Assembly (NCBI GenBank): GCA_036274495.1
Contig: DASUFP010000071.1
Span: 1 to 25,171, forward strand
Direction: 5' to 3'
DNA: 25,171 bases
Origin: DASUFP01 sp036274495
Lineage (GTDB): Bacteria > Bacteroidota > Bacteroidia > AKYH767-A > OLB10
Part shown: piece after piece, positions 15,885-24,731 of the stretch
Numbering within the stretch: position 1 is the stretch's first letter
How the letters are laid out: each line of letters begins with the position of its first letter
The notes under the pieces: model-generated
What the model saw: only the letters and a program-made list of their open reading frames with translations
Told to the model about the DNA's origin: nothing
Databases searched by the model: none
Translations under genes and position numbers: made by a program

Positions 15885-16160
15885 ATGAGTCGCTCACTTA
15901 AAAAAGGACCATATATCGACACCAAACTTGAACAAAAGGTGTTGGCAATGAGCTCGGGAAAAAAGACAGCAGTGAAAACCTGGTCAAGAAGATCTATGAT
16001 CTCTCCGGATTTCGTTGGACAAACCTTTGCTGTTCATAATGGAAATAAGTTTGTTCCGGTTTATGTTACCGAGAACATGGTAGGTCATAAACTTGGGGAA
16101 TTTGCTCCGACCCGTACATTCAGGGGCCACTCCGGAAACAAGGATAAAGCATCTAAGTAA
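15885..16160 (+). CDS. rpsS: 30S ribosomal protein S19
   Basis: Head protein of the small subunit that contacts the A-site tRNA and S13. It has 91 residues, the usual length. MSRSLKKGPYID, KTWSRRSMI, DFVGQTFAVHNGNKFVPVYV and TRTFRGHS are the family signatures. It is two bases from rplV, so coupled translation is expected. Confidence 0.98.
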   Translation: MSRSLKKGPYIDTKLEQKVLAMSSGKKTAVKTWSRRSMISPDFVGQTFAVHNGNKFVPVYVTENMVGHKLGEFAPTRTFRGHSGNKDKASK

Positions 16161-16162
16161 TC

Positions 16163-16603
16163 ATGGGAAAACGTAAACACAACGCCGCCATGGAGCGAAA
16201 GGAAGAGTTTAAGACGATCTCCTTTGCGCGACTAACCAATTGCCCCACATCGCCTCGCAAAATGAGGCTGATGGCGGATATGATCCGTGGGAAGAAAGTT
16301 GATACCGCCCTGAATGCACTTCGCTTTAGCACCAAAGAGGCTTCCGGACGTCTCGAAAAACTCCTGTTGTCGGCCCTTTCAAACTGGCAGGCAAAAAACG
16401 AGGGAGAACGTATCGAAGACCATGATCTTTTTGTGAAAGAGGTGTTTGTTGACGGAGGCCGTCAGTTAAAAAGACTCCGTACCGCTCCTCAGGGCCGCGG
16501 ACACCGTATCAGAAAACGTTCGAATCACATTACACTCATACTTGATTCAAAAGCAGCTGCAGCTGTTGCAGAAACTTCTACTAACGAAACAGCATCCAAC
16601 TAA
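16163..16603 (+). CDS. rplV: 50S ribosomal protein L22
   Basis: Exit-tunnel protein, 146 residues, longer than the E. coli protein (110) through an N-terminal extension (about 20 residues) and an alanine/threonine-rich C-terminal tail (about 131-146). The core is clear: CPTSPRKMRLMADMIRGKK, and the tunnel hairpin QLKRLRTAPQGRGHRIRKRS. It lies between rpsS and rpsC with gaps of two and three bases. Confidence 0.97.
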   Translation: MGKRKHNAAMERKEEFKTISFARLTNCPTSPRKMRLMADMIRGKKVDTALNALRFSTKEASGRLEKLLLSALSNWQAKNEGERIEDHDLFVKEVFVDGGRQLKRLRTAPQGRGHRIRKRSNHITLILDSKAAAAVAETSTNETASN

Positions 16604-16606
16604 ATA

Positions 16607-17356
16607 ATGGGACAAAAGACTAATCCAATAGGGAATCGTTTAGGCATTATCAGAGGGTGGGACTCCAACTGGTATGGCGGAAAAAATTATGCCGACAAAC
16701 TTGCTGAAGATGAAAAAATCAGGAATTACCTGAATGCCCGTCTTGCAAAAGGCGGTATTTCACGCATTATCATTGAGCGGACCCTCAAACTCATTACTGT
16801 TACCATTAATACTGCCCGTCCGGGTATTGTTATCGGAAAAGGCGGTACCGAAGTTGACCGTATCAAGGAGGAATTAAAAAAACTTACCAAGAAAGAAGTA
16901 CAGATTAACATATTTGAGATAAAACGTCCTGAACTCGACGCACAATTGGTTGGTGAGAATATCGCCCGTCAGCTCGAAGCAAGGATTTCTTTCCGCCGTG
17001 CAGTTAAAACTGCGGTGGCCTCAACCATGCGTATGGGTGCCGAAGGTATCAAAGTGATGGTGGCCGGCCGATTGGGCGGAGTTGAAATTGCCCGTAACGA
17101 GCAGTACAAAGAGGGTCGTATTCCTTTGCATACATTCCGTGCCGACATCGATTTCGCTATTTCAGAAGCACAGACAACCTATGGTAAAATCGGGGTTAAA
17201 GTGTGGATATGCAAAGGTGAAGTATTCGGAAAACGCGATCTCTCTCCAAATGTTGGGATGGCTTCTGCCGGTAAAGGAAAGCCGGGTGGAATGCCTTCAG
17301 GAGAAAGAGGAGGGTCACGCGGGCCAAGAGATAAAAAATCAAGATCGTCCCGTTAA
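16607..17356 (+). CDS. rpsC: 30S ribosomal protein S3
   Basis: Protein of the mRNA entry channel, 249 residues. The N-terminus MGQKTNPIGNRLGIIRGWDS is canonical. The KH domain has GIVIGKGG. The C-terminal domain includes TMRMGAEGIKVMVAGRLGG and the mRNA-entry basic residues. A glycine/serine/arginine-rich basic tail of about 30 residues follows. It is three bases from rplV. Confidence 0.98.
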   Translation: MGQKTNPIGNRLGIIRGWDSNWYGGKNYADKLAEDEKIRNYLNARLAKGGISRIIIERTLKLITVTINTARPGIVIGKGGTEVDRIKEELKKLTKKEVQINIFEIKRPELDAQLVGENIARQLEARISFRRAVKTAVASTMRMGAEGIKVMVAGRLGGVEIARNEQYKEGRIPLHTFRADIDFAISEAQTTYGKIGVKVWICKGEVFGKRDLSPNVGMASAGKGKPGGMPSGERGGSRGPRDKKSRSSR

Positions 17357-17399
17357 TCATCATAAACAAAAGGTTTAATACTTAATACCTAGAATAGAA

Positions 17400-17822
17400 A
17401 TGTTACAGCCGAAGAAGACGAAATTCCGGAAGATGCACAAGATGAAGTCCAAGGGTAATGCTACCCGTGGAAGCAGTGTTGCTTTCGGCTCGTTCGGACT
17501 AAAATCGCTTGAAACTGCCTGGGTTACTGCGCGTCAGTTAGAAGCTGCCCGTGTAGCCGTTACCAGACACATGAAGCGTGAAGGTCAGATATGGATCCGC
17601 GTATTCCCCGATAAACCTATCACCAAAAAGCCTGCAGAGGTACGTATGGGTAAAGGTAAAGGTGCTCCCGAGTATTGGGTAGCAGTGGTGAAGCCGGGAC
17701 GCATTCTGTTTGAAGCCGATGGTGTTCCAATGGCCCTTGCCAAAGAAGCACTTCGCCTTGCAGCTCAGAAATTACCGGTTACAACCAAATTCGTTGTCCG
17801 CAGAGATTACGAAGGTCAATAA
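17400..17822 (+). CDS. rplP: 50S ribosomal protein L16
   Basis: Large-subunit protein near the A site and needed for tRNA accommodation, 140 residues. MLQPKKTKFRKMHKMKSKG, the VRMGKGKGAPEYWVAVVKPG stretch with the arginine that is hydroxylated in some bacteria, and the C-terminal LPVTTKFV identify it. It starts 44 bases after rpsC. Confidence 0.97.
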   Translation: MLQPKKTKFRKMHKMKSKGNATRGSSVAFGSFGLKSLETAWVTARQLEAARVAVTRHMKREGQIWIRVFPDKPITKKPAEVRMGKGKGAPEYWVAVVKPGRILFEADGVPMALAKEALRLAAQKLPVTTKFVVRRDYEGQ

Positions 17823-17854
17823 AAACAGTTCAAATCATTAGTACGCTCCGAACC

Positions 17855-18070
17855 ATGAAGCAAAATATTGTAAAAGACCTGACCACCGACGAAATCCGCG
17901 ACCGGATTTCTGAAGAGCGGGCCAATTACGCCCGGCTCAAAATGAGCCATGCGGTATCCGCAATGGAGAACCCGTTAAAAATACGTTCTACACGCAGGCT
18001 TATTGCCAGGCTTGAAACCGAATACAAGAAGCGTTCTATGACAGCCGCTTCACAAAATGATAATAATTGA
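17855..18070 (+). CDS. rpmC: 50S ribosomal protein L29
   Basis: Small helical protein at the tunnel exit near L23, 71 residues. The family pattern DLTTDEIRDRISEERANYAR, then NPLKIRSTRRLIARLETE, is present. It lies between rplP (32-base gap) and rpsQ (5-base gap), its standard place. Confidence 0.95.
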   Translation: MKQNIVKDLTTDEIRDRISEERANYARLKMSHAVSAMENPLKIRSTRRLIARLETEYKKRSMTAASQNDNN

Positions 18071-18075
18071 TAACA

Positions 18076-18339
18076 ATGACAGCAGAATCAAGACCGCTCA
18101 GAAAAGAAAAAACCGGTGTGGTGACCAGCAACAAAATGCAGCACTCCATTGTGGTTGCCGTTGAAAGGAAAGTAAAACACCCTATCTATGGCAAGTTCGT
18201 AAAGCAGACTGTCAAGTTTATGGCCCACGATCAGGGAAACACCTGCGGAATAGGCGATAAAGTTCGTATTGCCGAAACACGTCCCCTGAGCAAAAACAAG
18301 CGCTGGAGACTGGTTGATATTGTTGAAAAAGCCAAATAA
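18076..18339 (+). CDS. rpsQ: 30S ribosomal protein S17
   Basis: Primary 16S rRNA-binding OB-fold protein, 87 residues from the ATG at 18076. A TTG three codons earlier overlaps the rpmC stop and is not needed. RKEKTGVVTSNKMQHSIVV, HPIYGKFVKQTVKFMAHD and ETRPLSKNKRWRLV are family signatures. Confidence 0.96.
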   Translation: MTAESRPLRKEKTGVVTSNKMQHSIVVAVERKVKHPIYGKFVKQTVKFMAHDQGNTCGIGDKVRIAETRPLSKNKRWRLVDIVEKAK

Positions 18340-18368
18340 GTAACTGTAATTAATAAGCATCAAATAAA

Positions 18369-18737
18369 ATGATCCAGCAGGAATCAAGACTGACCGTAGC
18401 GGATAACAGTGGCGCCAAAGAGGTGCTTTGTATCCGTGTGCTGGGTGGAACAGGCAAACGTTATGCAACTCTTGGCGACAAGATTGTGGTAACTGTAAAG
18501 CATGCTATCCCCGCCGGCAACATCAAAAAAGGCACTGTTTCTAAAGCAGTGGTGGTCAGAGTTAGTAAAGAGGTCAGAAGGAACGACGGATCATATATCC
18601 GTTTCGACGACAACGCAGTAGTATTGCTTAACGCGAATGATGAACTCAGAGGTACCCGTATTTTCGGACCGGTTGCCAGAGAACTCAGAGAAAAGCAGTA
18701 CATGAAAATTGTATCATTAGCTCCGGAGGTATTATAA
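18369..18737 (+). CDS. rplN: 50S ribosomal protein L14
   Basis: Large-subunit protein at the subunit interface, forming bridges with 16S rRNA; 122 residues, exactly the usual length. MIQQESRLTVADNSGAKEV, GGTGKRYATLGD and the C-terminal KIVSLAPEVL are conserved. The stop TAA shares its last base with the rplX ATG. Confidence 0.98.
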   Translation: MIQQESRLTVADNSGAKEVLCIRVLGGTGKRYATLGDKIVVTVKHAIPAGNIKKGTVSKAVVVRVSKEVRRNDGSYIRFDDNAVVLLNANDELRGTRIFGPVARELREKQYMKIVSLAPEVL

Positions 18738-19075
18738 TGGAAAGGAAATTCAATCTCCAGCCTAAACTGAATATCAGGAAAGGCGACACCGTAAAGGTGA
18801 TATCAGGCGAAAGCAAAGGTCTGCAGGGTAAAGTGCTGGAAGTAATCGCAAGTAAAAACAAGGTCCTCGTTGAGCGTGTGAACCTGGTGTCGAAACACAC
18901 CAAGCCTAACGCTAAAAATACCCAAGGCGGTATTGTGAAACAAGAGGCACCCATTCATATTTCAAATGTAATGCTGGTAGACCCCTCTTCCGGAAACCCA
19001 ACCCGTGTGGGAAGGAAAATGGTAGATGGCAAACTGGTTCGTTACGCTAAAAAATCAGGGGAGGCAATAAAATAA
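18737..19075 (+). CDS. rplX: 50S ribosomal protein L24
   Basis: Assembly-initiating large-subunit protein with a KOW motif (KGDTVKVISGESKGLQGKVL), 112 residues. VERVNLVSKHTKPNAKNTQG follows, as in the family. It overlaps rplN and rplE by one base each (TAATG junctions), which suggests coupled translation of the three genes. Confidence 0.97.
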   Translation: MERKFNLQPKLNIRKGDTVKVISGESKGLQGKVLEVIASKNKVLVERVNLVSKHTKPNAKNTQGGIVKQEAPIHISNVMLVDPSSGNPTRVGRKMVDGKLVRYAKKSGEAIK

Positions 19076-19623
19076 TGACACACGTTCCCAGACTCAAAGA
19101 CAAATACAGAAAAGAGATTGTTACCGCTTTAAGGGAACGCTTCTCTTATAAAAGCCCAATGCAGGTTCCGCGCCTGTTAAAAATTGCCATTAACCAGGGT
19201 GTTGGTGGCGCAACGGGTGACAAAAAGCTGATTGATTATGCCATATCAGAATTAACCGCAATAACCGGTCAGAAGGCAGTGCCTACCAAATCCAAAAAAG
19301 ACATCGCCAACTTTAAGTTACGTTCAGGTGTTCCTGTTGGAGTAAGGGTTACACTGCGTGACGATAAGATGTATGAATTTCTGGACAGGTTGATCGCCGT
19401 AGCATTACCCCGTATCCGTGATTTCAAAGGTGTAAACAACAAAGGTTTTGACGGACGCGGAAACTACACACTGGGTGTTACCGAGCAGATCATATTCCCT
19501 GAGATTGATATCGACAAAGTGAATAAGATTACAGGAATGGACATCACTTTTGTGACTTCAGCTAATACAGATGACGAGGCGTTTCACCTGCTTAAAGAAT
19601 TTGGTATCCCATTTAAAAACTAA
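19075..19623 (+). CDS. rplE: 50S ribosomal protein L5
   Basis: 5S rRNA-binding protein of the central protuberance that contacts the P-site tRNA, 182 residues. IAINQGVGGATGDKKLIDYA, ITGQKAVPTKSKKDIANFKL, LRSGVPVGVRVTLR and GNYTLGVTEQIIFPEID are diagnostic. Confidence 0.98.
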   Translation: MTHVPRLKDKYRKEIVTALRERFSYKSPMQVPRLLKIAINQGVGGATGDKKLIDYAISELTAITGQKAVPTKSKKDIANFKLRSGVPVGVRVTLRDDKMYEFLDRLIAVALPRIRDFKGVNNKGFDGRGNYTLGVTEQIIFPEIDIDKVNKITGMDITFVTSANTDDEAFHLLKEFGIPFKN

Positions 19624-19637
19624 GAAGAAACAGATAC

Positions 19638-19907
19638 ATGGCAAAAGAATCAGTTAAAGCCAGGGAACGCAAGCGTGCCCGTACAGTAAAAAAATATGCT
19701 GAGAAAAGAGCTGCCCTCAAAGCTGCAGGAGATTATGCGGGATTGAGTCAGTTACCACGTAATGCATCACCTGTAAGACTGCACAACAGATGTAACCTCA
19801 CCGGTCGTCCGAGAGGATATATGAGGCAGTTTGGCATTTCAAGAGTGCTGTTTCGTAAAATGGCCCTTGAGGGGAAAATTGCAGGTGTAACGAAAGCCAG
19901 CTGGTAA
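19638..19907 (+). CDS. rpsN: 30S ribosomal protein S14, zinc-free long form
   Basis: Late-assembling 30S head protein, 89 residues. This is the long C-minus form: there is no CxxC pair, only a single cysteine in the conserved NRCNLTGRPRGYMRQFG stretch. It therefore binds no zinc. It lies in its usual spc place between rplE and rpsH. Confidence 0.97.
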   Translation: MAKESVKARERKRARTVKKYAEKRAALKAAGDYAGLSQLPRNASPVRLHNRCNLTGRPRGYMRQFGISRVLFRKMALEGKIAGVTKASW

Positions 19908-19949
19908 TAATTCAGATAAAAACGACAATACAATACAGTACATAAACAA

Positions 19950-20348
19950 ATGACCGATCCAATTGCAGATTACCTGACACGGTTGCGCAATGCGCTGAAA
20001 GCCAACCATAGGATTGTAGAAATTCCTGCCTCGAATATCAAGAAGGAAATCACCAAAATCCTCTATGATAAAGGATTTATCCTCAATTATAAATTCGAGG
20101 AAACCGAAAACAACCAGGGGAACATCAAAATTGCCCTGAAATACAATCCGGTTACCAAGCTGCCTGCCATTTCTAAAATTGGCAGAATCAGCCGCCCCGG
20201 TTTGCGTAAGTATTCGGGCAGCGATTCCATCCCCAGAGTTCTCAACGGACTGGGTGTTGCCATCGTTTCCACTTCAAAGGGAATGATGACCGATAAGGAG
20301 GCCCGCAGGAATAACGTTGGGGGTGAAGTTTTATGTTACGTTTATTGA
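19950..20348 (+). CDS. rpsH: 30S ribosomal protein S8
   Basis: Primary 16S rRNA-binding protein of 132 residues. DPIADYLTRLRNALKANH at the N-terminus and SKGMMTDKEARRNNVGGEVLCYVY at the C-terminus are the conserved ends; in E. coli this protein is the spc operon repressor. It starts 42 bases after rpsN. No mimic of its rRNA site was identified here. Confidence 0.97.
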   Translation: MTDPIADYLTRLRNALKANHRIVEIPASNIKKEITKILYDKGFILNYKFEETENNQGNIKIALKYNPVTKLPAISKIGRISRPGLRKYSGSDSIPRVLNGLGVAIVSTSKGMMTDKEARRNNVGGEVLCYVY

Positions 20349-20368
20349 TATAATAAGGATTAACAACT

Positions 20369-20923
20369 ATGTCACGTATAGGAAAAAACCCGGTACCGGT
20401 TCCATCAGGAGTAACCATTGATATTAAACCTTCATTGGTAACTGTTAAAGGCCCAAAAGGGTCGCTTACGCAGCGGATTGAGAACGGTATCTCAATGAAG
20501 CTGGAAGATGGTACACTGCTGGTGGAAAGAGCTACCGAACAAAAGAGACACCGCGCCCTGCATGGCCTTTACAGGTCACTGCTTGCAGGTATGGTAAAAG
20601 GCGTAACCGATGGGTACAAAGTAGAACAGGAACTTGTGGGAGTAGGATACCGTGCCGCCGTGCAGGGTCAGACACTGGATCTGGTGCTTGGTTATTCACA
20701 CCACGTTGTGTTCGAATTGCCATCAGAAATTAAAGTTTCTACCAAGCAGGAGAGAGGCTCCAACCCGATTATCACCATGGAGAGTTTCGACAAGCAATTG
20801 CTCGGTCAGGTGGCGGCAAAAATCCGTTCATTAAGGAAGCCTGAGCCCTACAAAGGAAAAGGTATCAAGTTTGTCGGTGAAGTATTGAGACGTAAAGCAG
20901 GTAAATCTGCAGCTAAAAAATAA
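20369..20923 (+). CDS. rplF: 50S ribosomal protein L6
   Basis: Large-subunit protein with two similar alpha/beta domains near the factor-binding site, 184 residues. MSRIGKNPVPVPSGVTI, VTVKGPKGSLTQ, LVGVGYRAAVQGQTLDLVLG and KPEPYKGKGIKFVGEVLRRK are signatures of the family. Eight bases separate it from rplR (seven between stop and start). Confidence 0.98.
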   Translation: MSRIGKNPVPVPSGVTIDIKPSLVTVKGPKGSLTQRIENGISMKLEDGTLLVERATEQKRHRALHGLYRSLLAGMVKGVTDGYKVEQELVGVGYRAAVQGQTLDLVLGYSHHVVFELPSEIKVSTKQERGSNPIITMESFDKQLLGQVAAKIRSLRKPEPYKGKGIKFVGEVLRRKAGKSAAKK

Positions 20924-20930
20924 TTGACCC

Positions 20931-21290
20931 ATGCAGTCTAAAAAAGTAACAAGAAGATCGAGTATCCGCAAGCGGATTCGTCGTACCATCAAAGGAACAG
21001 CTGAAAGACCTCGTTTATCTGTATTCAGAAGCAACAAGCAAATATATGCCCAGTTGATCGATGATGTCAGCGGCAAAACCCTTGCTGCTGCTTCCTCATC
21101 AGAAGAAGGCCTCGCGGGCGCAGGCAAAATGAACAAAGTGCAAATAGCAGAAGCAGTTGGCAAAACCATTGCTGAAAAAGCTGTTGCATCGGGAATATCC
21201 GTAGTAATATTTGACAGGGGAGGATACCTCTATCACGGAAGAATCAAATCGCTTGCTGAAGGCGCAAGAAACGCAGGACTTAAATTCTAA
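20931..21290 (+). CDS. rplR: 50S ribosomal protein L18
   Basis: 5S rRNA-binding protein of the central protuberance, 119 residues. The basic N-terminus, RPRLSVFRSNKQIYAQLIDD, and the end VIFDRGGYLYHGRIKSLAEG identify it. rpsE begins eight bases after its stop. Confidence 0.97.
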   Translation: MQSKKVTRRSSIRKRIRRTIKGTAERPRLSVFRSNKQIYAQLIDDVSGKTLAAASSSEEGLAGAGKMNKVQIAEAVGKTIAEKAVASGISVVIFDRGGYLYHGRIKSLAEGARNAGLKF

Positions 21291-21298
21291 GAAATCAA

Positions 21299-21817
21299 AT
21301 GCTGGCATCAAATTTAAAGAAAGTTAAAACAAGTGACATCGAGCTGAAAGATCGCCTCGTAGCACTGAACAGAGTTACTAAAGTTACCAAAGGAGGACGT
21401 GCCTTTACATTCGCTGCCATTGTTGTGGTAGGTGATGAAAAAGGCGTGGTTGGCTATGGACTTGGCAAGGCAAAGGAAGTTACCGATGCCGTGAGTAAAG
21501 GCATTGATGATGCAAAGAAGAACCTGGTGAAGGTAAACCTGAATAAAGGCACTGTACCTCACGAACAGATCGGCAAATTTGGCGGTGCACTCGTACTTCT
21601 GAAGCCGGCTGCTCCCGGTACTGGTGTGATTGCCGGCGGTGCGATGCGTTCTGTTCTGGAGAGTGTTGGCATTACTGATGTACTTGCCAAATCAAAAGGA
21701 TCATCCAACCCTCATAACGTAGTAAAGGCAACTATTGACGCCTTGGTAAATATGCGCGATGCCGTACAGGTATCTCAACAGCGTGGTGTAGCTATGGAGC
21801 GCATTTTTGCAGGTTAA
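21299..21817 (+). CDS. rpsE: 30S ribosomal protein S5
   Basis: Small-subunit protein involved in translational accuracy and the mRNA helicase activity at the entry channel, 172 residues. ALNRVTKVTKGGRAFTFAA, VVVGDEKGVVGYGLGKAKEV and AAPGTGVIAGGAMRSVLE are conserved. The 61-base gap to rpmD is the longest in the spc part and AT-rich. Confidence 0.98.
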   Translation: MLASNLKKVKTSDIELKDRLVALNRVTKVTKGGRAFTFAAIVVVGDEKGVVGYGLGKAKEVTDAVSKGIDDAKKNLVKVNLNKGTVPHEQIGKFGGALVLLKPAAPGTGVIAGGAMRSVLESVGITDVLAKSKGSSNPHNVVKATIDALVNMRDAVQVSQQRGVAMERIFAG

Positions 21818-21878
21818 TCGGTTAATAATATTTGAATCAAAGCATAAACATTATCCAATCAACATACGAGTAAACAAA

Positions 21879-22061
21879 ATGGGAAAAGTAATCATCAAGC
21901 AGGTTAAAAGCGGAATTGACCGCCCGGCGAGTCAAAAACGGACGCTGATTGCCCTTGGCATCAGAAAAATGAACCATTCGGTTGAAAAGGAAGCGACTCC
22001 CCAAATTATGGGAATGATTGCGAAAGTGCAGCATCTCGTAGAAGTTGAACATAAAGCTTAA
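21879..22061 (+). CDS. rpmD: 50S ribosomal protein L30
   Basis: Small large-subunit protein, 60 residues from the ATG at 21879. The reading frame is open further upstream, overlapping rpsE, but only this start gives the family N-terminus (MGKVIIKQVKSGI). KRTLIALGIRKMNHSV is the conserved core. It sits between rpsE and rplO, the standard order. Confidence 0.95.
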   Translation: MGKVIIKQVKSGIDRPASQKRTLIALGIRKMNHSVEKEATPQIMGMIAKVQHLVEVEHKA

Positions 22062-22083
22062 CCGCTACAATAATTTACAGGAA

Positions 22084-22536
22084 ATGAATCTCAGCAATTT
22101 GAAGCCGGCAACCGGCTCAACAAAGAACAGGAAACGAATTGGCCGCGGGCAAGGCTCCGGCAGAGGCGGAACATCCACCCGTGGTCACAAAGGTGCCCAG
22201 TCAAGGTCGGGTTACAGCTCTAAAGCAGGATTTGAGGGCGGACAGATGCCATTACAGCGTCGCCTCCCGAAATTCGGTTTCAAAAGTTTGAATCGTATTG
22301 AATATAACGGCATTAACCTGGATGTACTTCAGGGCCTTGTCGACAAACACGGTGTTACTTCCATTACACATGAAGTACTGGTAGGACATGGTCTTGCTAA
22401 CCGCCGTGATCGTGTAAAAATCCTCGGCCGAGGTGAATTGAAATCAAAAGTTGATGTAACGGCACATGCCTTTTCTGAGACTGCAAAAAGTGCAATCGAA
22501 GCATTAGGAGGAACCACAACAGCCACCGGTAAATGA
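22084..22536 (+). CDS. rplO: 50S ribosomal protein L15
   Basis: Late-assembling large-subunit protein, 150 residues from the ATG at 22084; an open upstream extension into rpmD is not family-like. The glycine/arginine-rich N-terminal arm (KRIGRGQGSGRGGTSTRGHK, then GFEGGQMPLQRRLPKFGF) is diagnostic. Its stop overlaps the secY start by four bases (ATGA). Confidence 0.97.
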   Translation: MNLSNLKPATGSTKNRKRIGRGQGSGRGGTSTRGHKGAQSRSGYSSKAGFEGGQMPLQRRLPKFGFKSLNRIEYNGINLDVLQGLVDKHGVTSITHEVLVGHGLANRRDRVKILGRGELKSKVDVTAHAFSETAKSAIEALGGTTTATGK

Positions 22537-23873
22537 AGAACCTGATCACCACGCTCCAGAACATCTTTAAAATTGATGAGCTGAAAACCCGGATTTTAAA
22601 CACCCTGGGTTTCCTGCTTATTTATCGTCTTGGAGCGCATATAGTATTACCCGGGATCGATCCTGGCGCACTTGCAAATCTGCGTGCCCAAACCGAGAGC
22701 GGTATTTTAGGACTCATTGATATGTTTGCGGGAGGAGCCTTTTCTCAGGCCTCCATTTTCGCGCTTGGTATCATGCCCTATATTTCAGCTTCTATCGTTG
22801 TGCAGCTGCTGGGTATCGCGGTTCCTTATTTCCAGAAACTTCAGAAAGAGGGCGAAAGCGGACGTAAACGGATCAATCAGATTACCCGCTGGCTTACTGT
22901 ATTGGTTGTATTGGGACAGGCACCGGGTTATCTTGTAAACCTGAAAGCGCAAAGTCCGAATGCAATTCTTGATGGCGGCATCATGTTCTGGGTCTCCTCA
23001 GTGCTTATTCTGATGGCAGGAACATTATTTGTCATGTGGCTGGGAGAACGTATTACCGAAAAGGGAATCGGAAACGGTATTTCACTTATCATCATGATTG
23101 GTATCATAGCACGACTGCCCAAATCGTTAAAAGACGAGTTTATGTCACGTCTGAATGAGGGGGGAGGTCTTGTTGTGTTTCTTGTTGAACTGGTCGCGCT
23201 CTTTGCGGTGGTCACACTGGTAATATTACTGGTGCAGGGCACACGGCGAATACCGGTACAGTTCGCTAAAAAAGTAGTAGGTAACAAGCAGTACGGAGGA
23301 GTACGTCAGTACATTCCGCTTAAGGTAAATGCTGCAGGTGTAATGCCGATCATTTTTGCTCAGGCAATTATGTTTATACCGGCAACCATCGCCCAGTTCT
23401 TCCCTGAGTCGGCTTCCTGGCAGGGCTTTGCAGGAGCATTCACCAACTTTACCTCATTCTGGTACAACTTTACCTTTTCATTGCTGATTATTCTGTTTAC
23501 CTACTTCTATACAGCTATTTCGGTAAATCCGAATCAAATGGCTGAAGACATGAAAAAGAACGGTGGTTTTATTCCGGGCATTAAGCCGGGAAAAAAGACA
23601 GCTGAATTTATAGATGACGTTATGTCGAAGATTACCCTTCCCGGTTCAGTATTCCTGGCCCTGGTAGCGATTCTCCCGACATTCGGCATTCTCGCAGGCA
23701 TTAATACAAACTTTGCTCACTTCTACGGTGGGACTTCTCTCCTGATTCTGGTTGGTGTGGTTCTCGATACGCTTCAGCAAATCGAAAGCCATCTTCTGAT
23801 GCGTCACTACGACGGTCTGATGAAATCCGGCAGAATAAAGGGAAGAGCGACTGCTGTAGGCGCGGCCGTCTGA
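22533..23873 (+). CDS. secY: Protein translocase subunit SecY
   Basis: Channel-forming subunit of the SecYEG translocon in the inner membrane, 446 residues, with about ten hydrophobic segments. Recognisable parts are the first helix (about 22-42, FLLIYRLGAHIVLPG), the plug region (GLIDMFAGGAFSQASIFALG), the lateral-gate ITEKGIGNGISLIIM stretch, and the cytoplasmic loop ending YIPLKVNAAGVMPIIFA. It follows rplO with a four-base overlap, as in the spc operon. adk, which often follows secY, is absent; map comes next. SecY provides the inner-membrane step for the type IX cargo at 4232-5374. Confidence 0.98.
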   Translation: MKNLITTLQNIFKIDELKTRILNTLGFLLIYRLGAHIVLPGIDPGALANLRAQTESGILGLIDMFAGGAFSQASIFALGIMPYISASIVVQLLGIAVPYFQKLQKEGESGRKRINQITRWLTVLVVLGQAPGYLVNLKAQSPNAILDGGIMFWVSSVLILMAGTLFVMWLGERITEKGIGNGISLIIMIGIIARLPKSLKDEFMSRLNEGGGLVVFLVELVALFAVVTLVILLVQGTRRIPVQFAKKVVGNKQYGGVRQYIPLKVNAAGVMPIIFAQAIMFIPATIAQFFPESASWQGFAGAFTNFTSFWYNFTFSLLIILFTYFYTAISVNPNQMAEDMKKNGGFIPGIKPGKKTAEFIDDVMSKITLPGSVFLALVAILPTFGILAGINTNFAHFYGGTSLLILVGVVLDTLQQIESHLLMRHYDGLMKSGRIKGRATAVGAAV

Positions 23874-23917
23874 CCGTATAGTGAGATTTATCCGCAGAAA
23901 GGCTGAATAGATTGGAA

Positions 23918-24721
23918 GTGATAATAAAAACAGCGGAAGAAATTGAGAGTATCAGACAGAGTTCTTTACTTGTTGGAGATACGTTAGCAGAAGTAGCTGC
24001 AGCCATAAGGCCCGGAATAAGGACCATTGAGCTGGACACCATTGCTGAAACGTTCATCAGGGATTATAAAGCCGACCCCGCATTTAAGGGTTACAATGGC
24101 TTTCCCGGTTCCCTATGTATTTCGGTAAATGCCGAAGTGGTACATGGAATTCCCGGTAACAGGGAATTGAAGGACGGAGATGTTGTTTCGGTGGATTGCG
24201 GTGTGAAGATGAATGGATTTTTTGGTGACTCGGCCTACACCTTTGTTGTAGGAGAGAGCTCTGAAATGGTCCGTAAACTCATAGTGGTTACAAAAGAATG
24301 TCTGCTTAGAGGAATTGCATCGGCTAAATCGGGTAACCGAACCGGCGATATAGGTTCATCGGTTCAGGATTATGCTGAATCAAATGGATTCTCTGTTGTA
24401 AGGGAATTAGTAGGCCACGGAGTCGGTAAACGGTTGCATGAAAAACCGGAAGTGCCTAATTACGGCAAAAAGGGATCAGGCACTTTGCTCAGAGACGGAA
24501 TGGTAATTGCGATTGAACCGATGATAAATGCAGGCAAACGGAATATCATTCAGTTGGATGACGGATGGACAATAGTAACAGCTGACAAATTGCCTGCTGC
24601 ACACTTTGAACACACCGTAGCAATTAAACAGGGCAAAGCTGATGTATTATCCACATTTGAAAAAATTGAGAAGGCAGAAAATAATAACAATAACCTGAGT
24701 AAACCACAATTAGAAAACTGA
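23918..24721 (+). CDS. map: Methionine aminopeptidase, type I
   Basis: Removes the initiator methionine from nascent proteins in the cytoplasm with a two-metal site. Counting from the GTG at 23918, the metal ligands are D93, D104, H167 (GHGVG), E200 (IEPMI) and E231 (FEHTV), all present; the second conserved histidine is in LHEKPEV. No ATG is available near the N-terminus. The GTG gives an MIIKTAEEIE start like relatives; a TTG at 23912 would add two residues. The protein is about 267 residues with a short asparagine-rich tail beyond the catalytic fold. There is no N-terminal zinc finger, as expected for type Ia. It lies between secY and infA, as in many bacteria. Confidence 0.95.
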   Translation: MIIKTAEEIESIRQSSLLVGDTLAEVAAAIRPGIRTIELDTIAETFIRDYKADPAFKGYNGFPGSLCISVNAEVVHGIPGNRELKDGDVVSVDCGVKMNGFFGDSAYTFVVGESSEMVRKLIVVTKECLLRGIASAKSGNRTGDIGSSVQDYAESNGFSVVRELVGHGVGKRLHEKPEVPNYGKKGSGTLLRDGMVIAIEPMINAGKRNIIQLDDGWTIVTADKLPAAHFEHTVAIKQGKADVLSTFEKIEKAENNNNNLSKPQLEN

Positions 24722-24731
24722 TCAAGACTGA

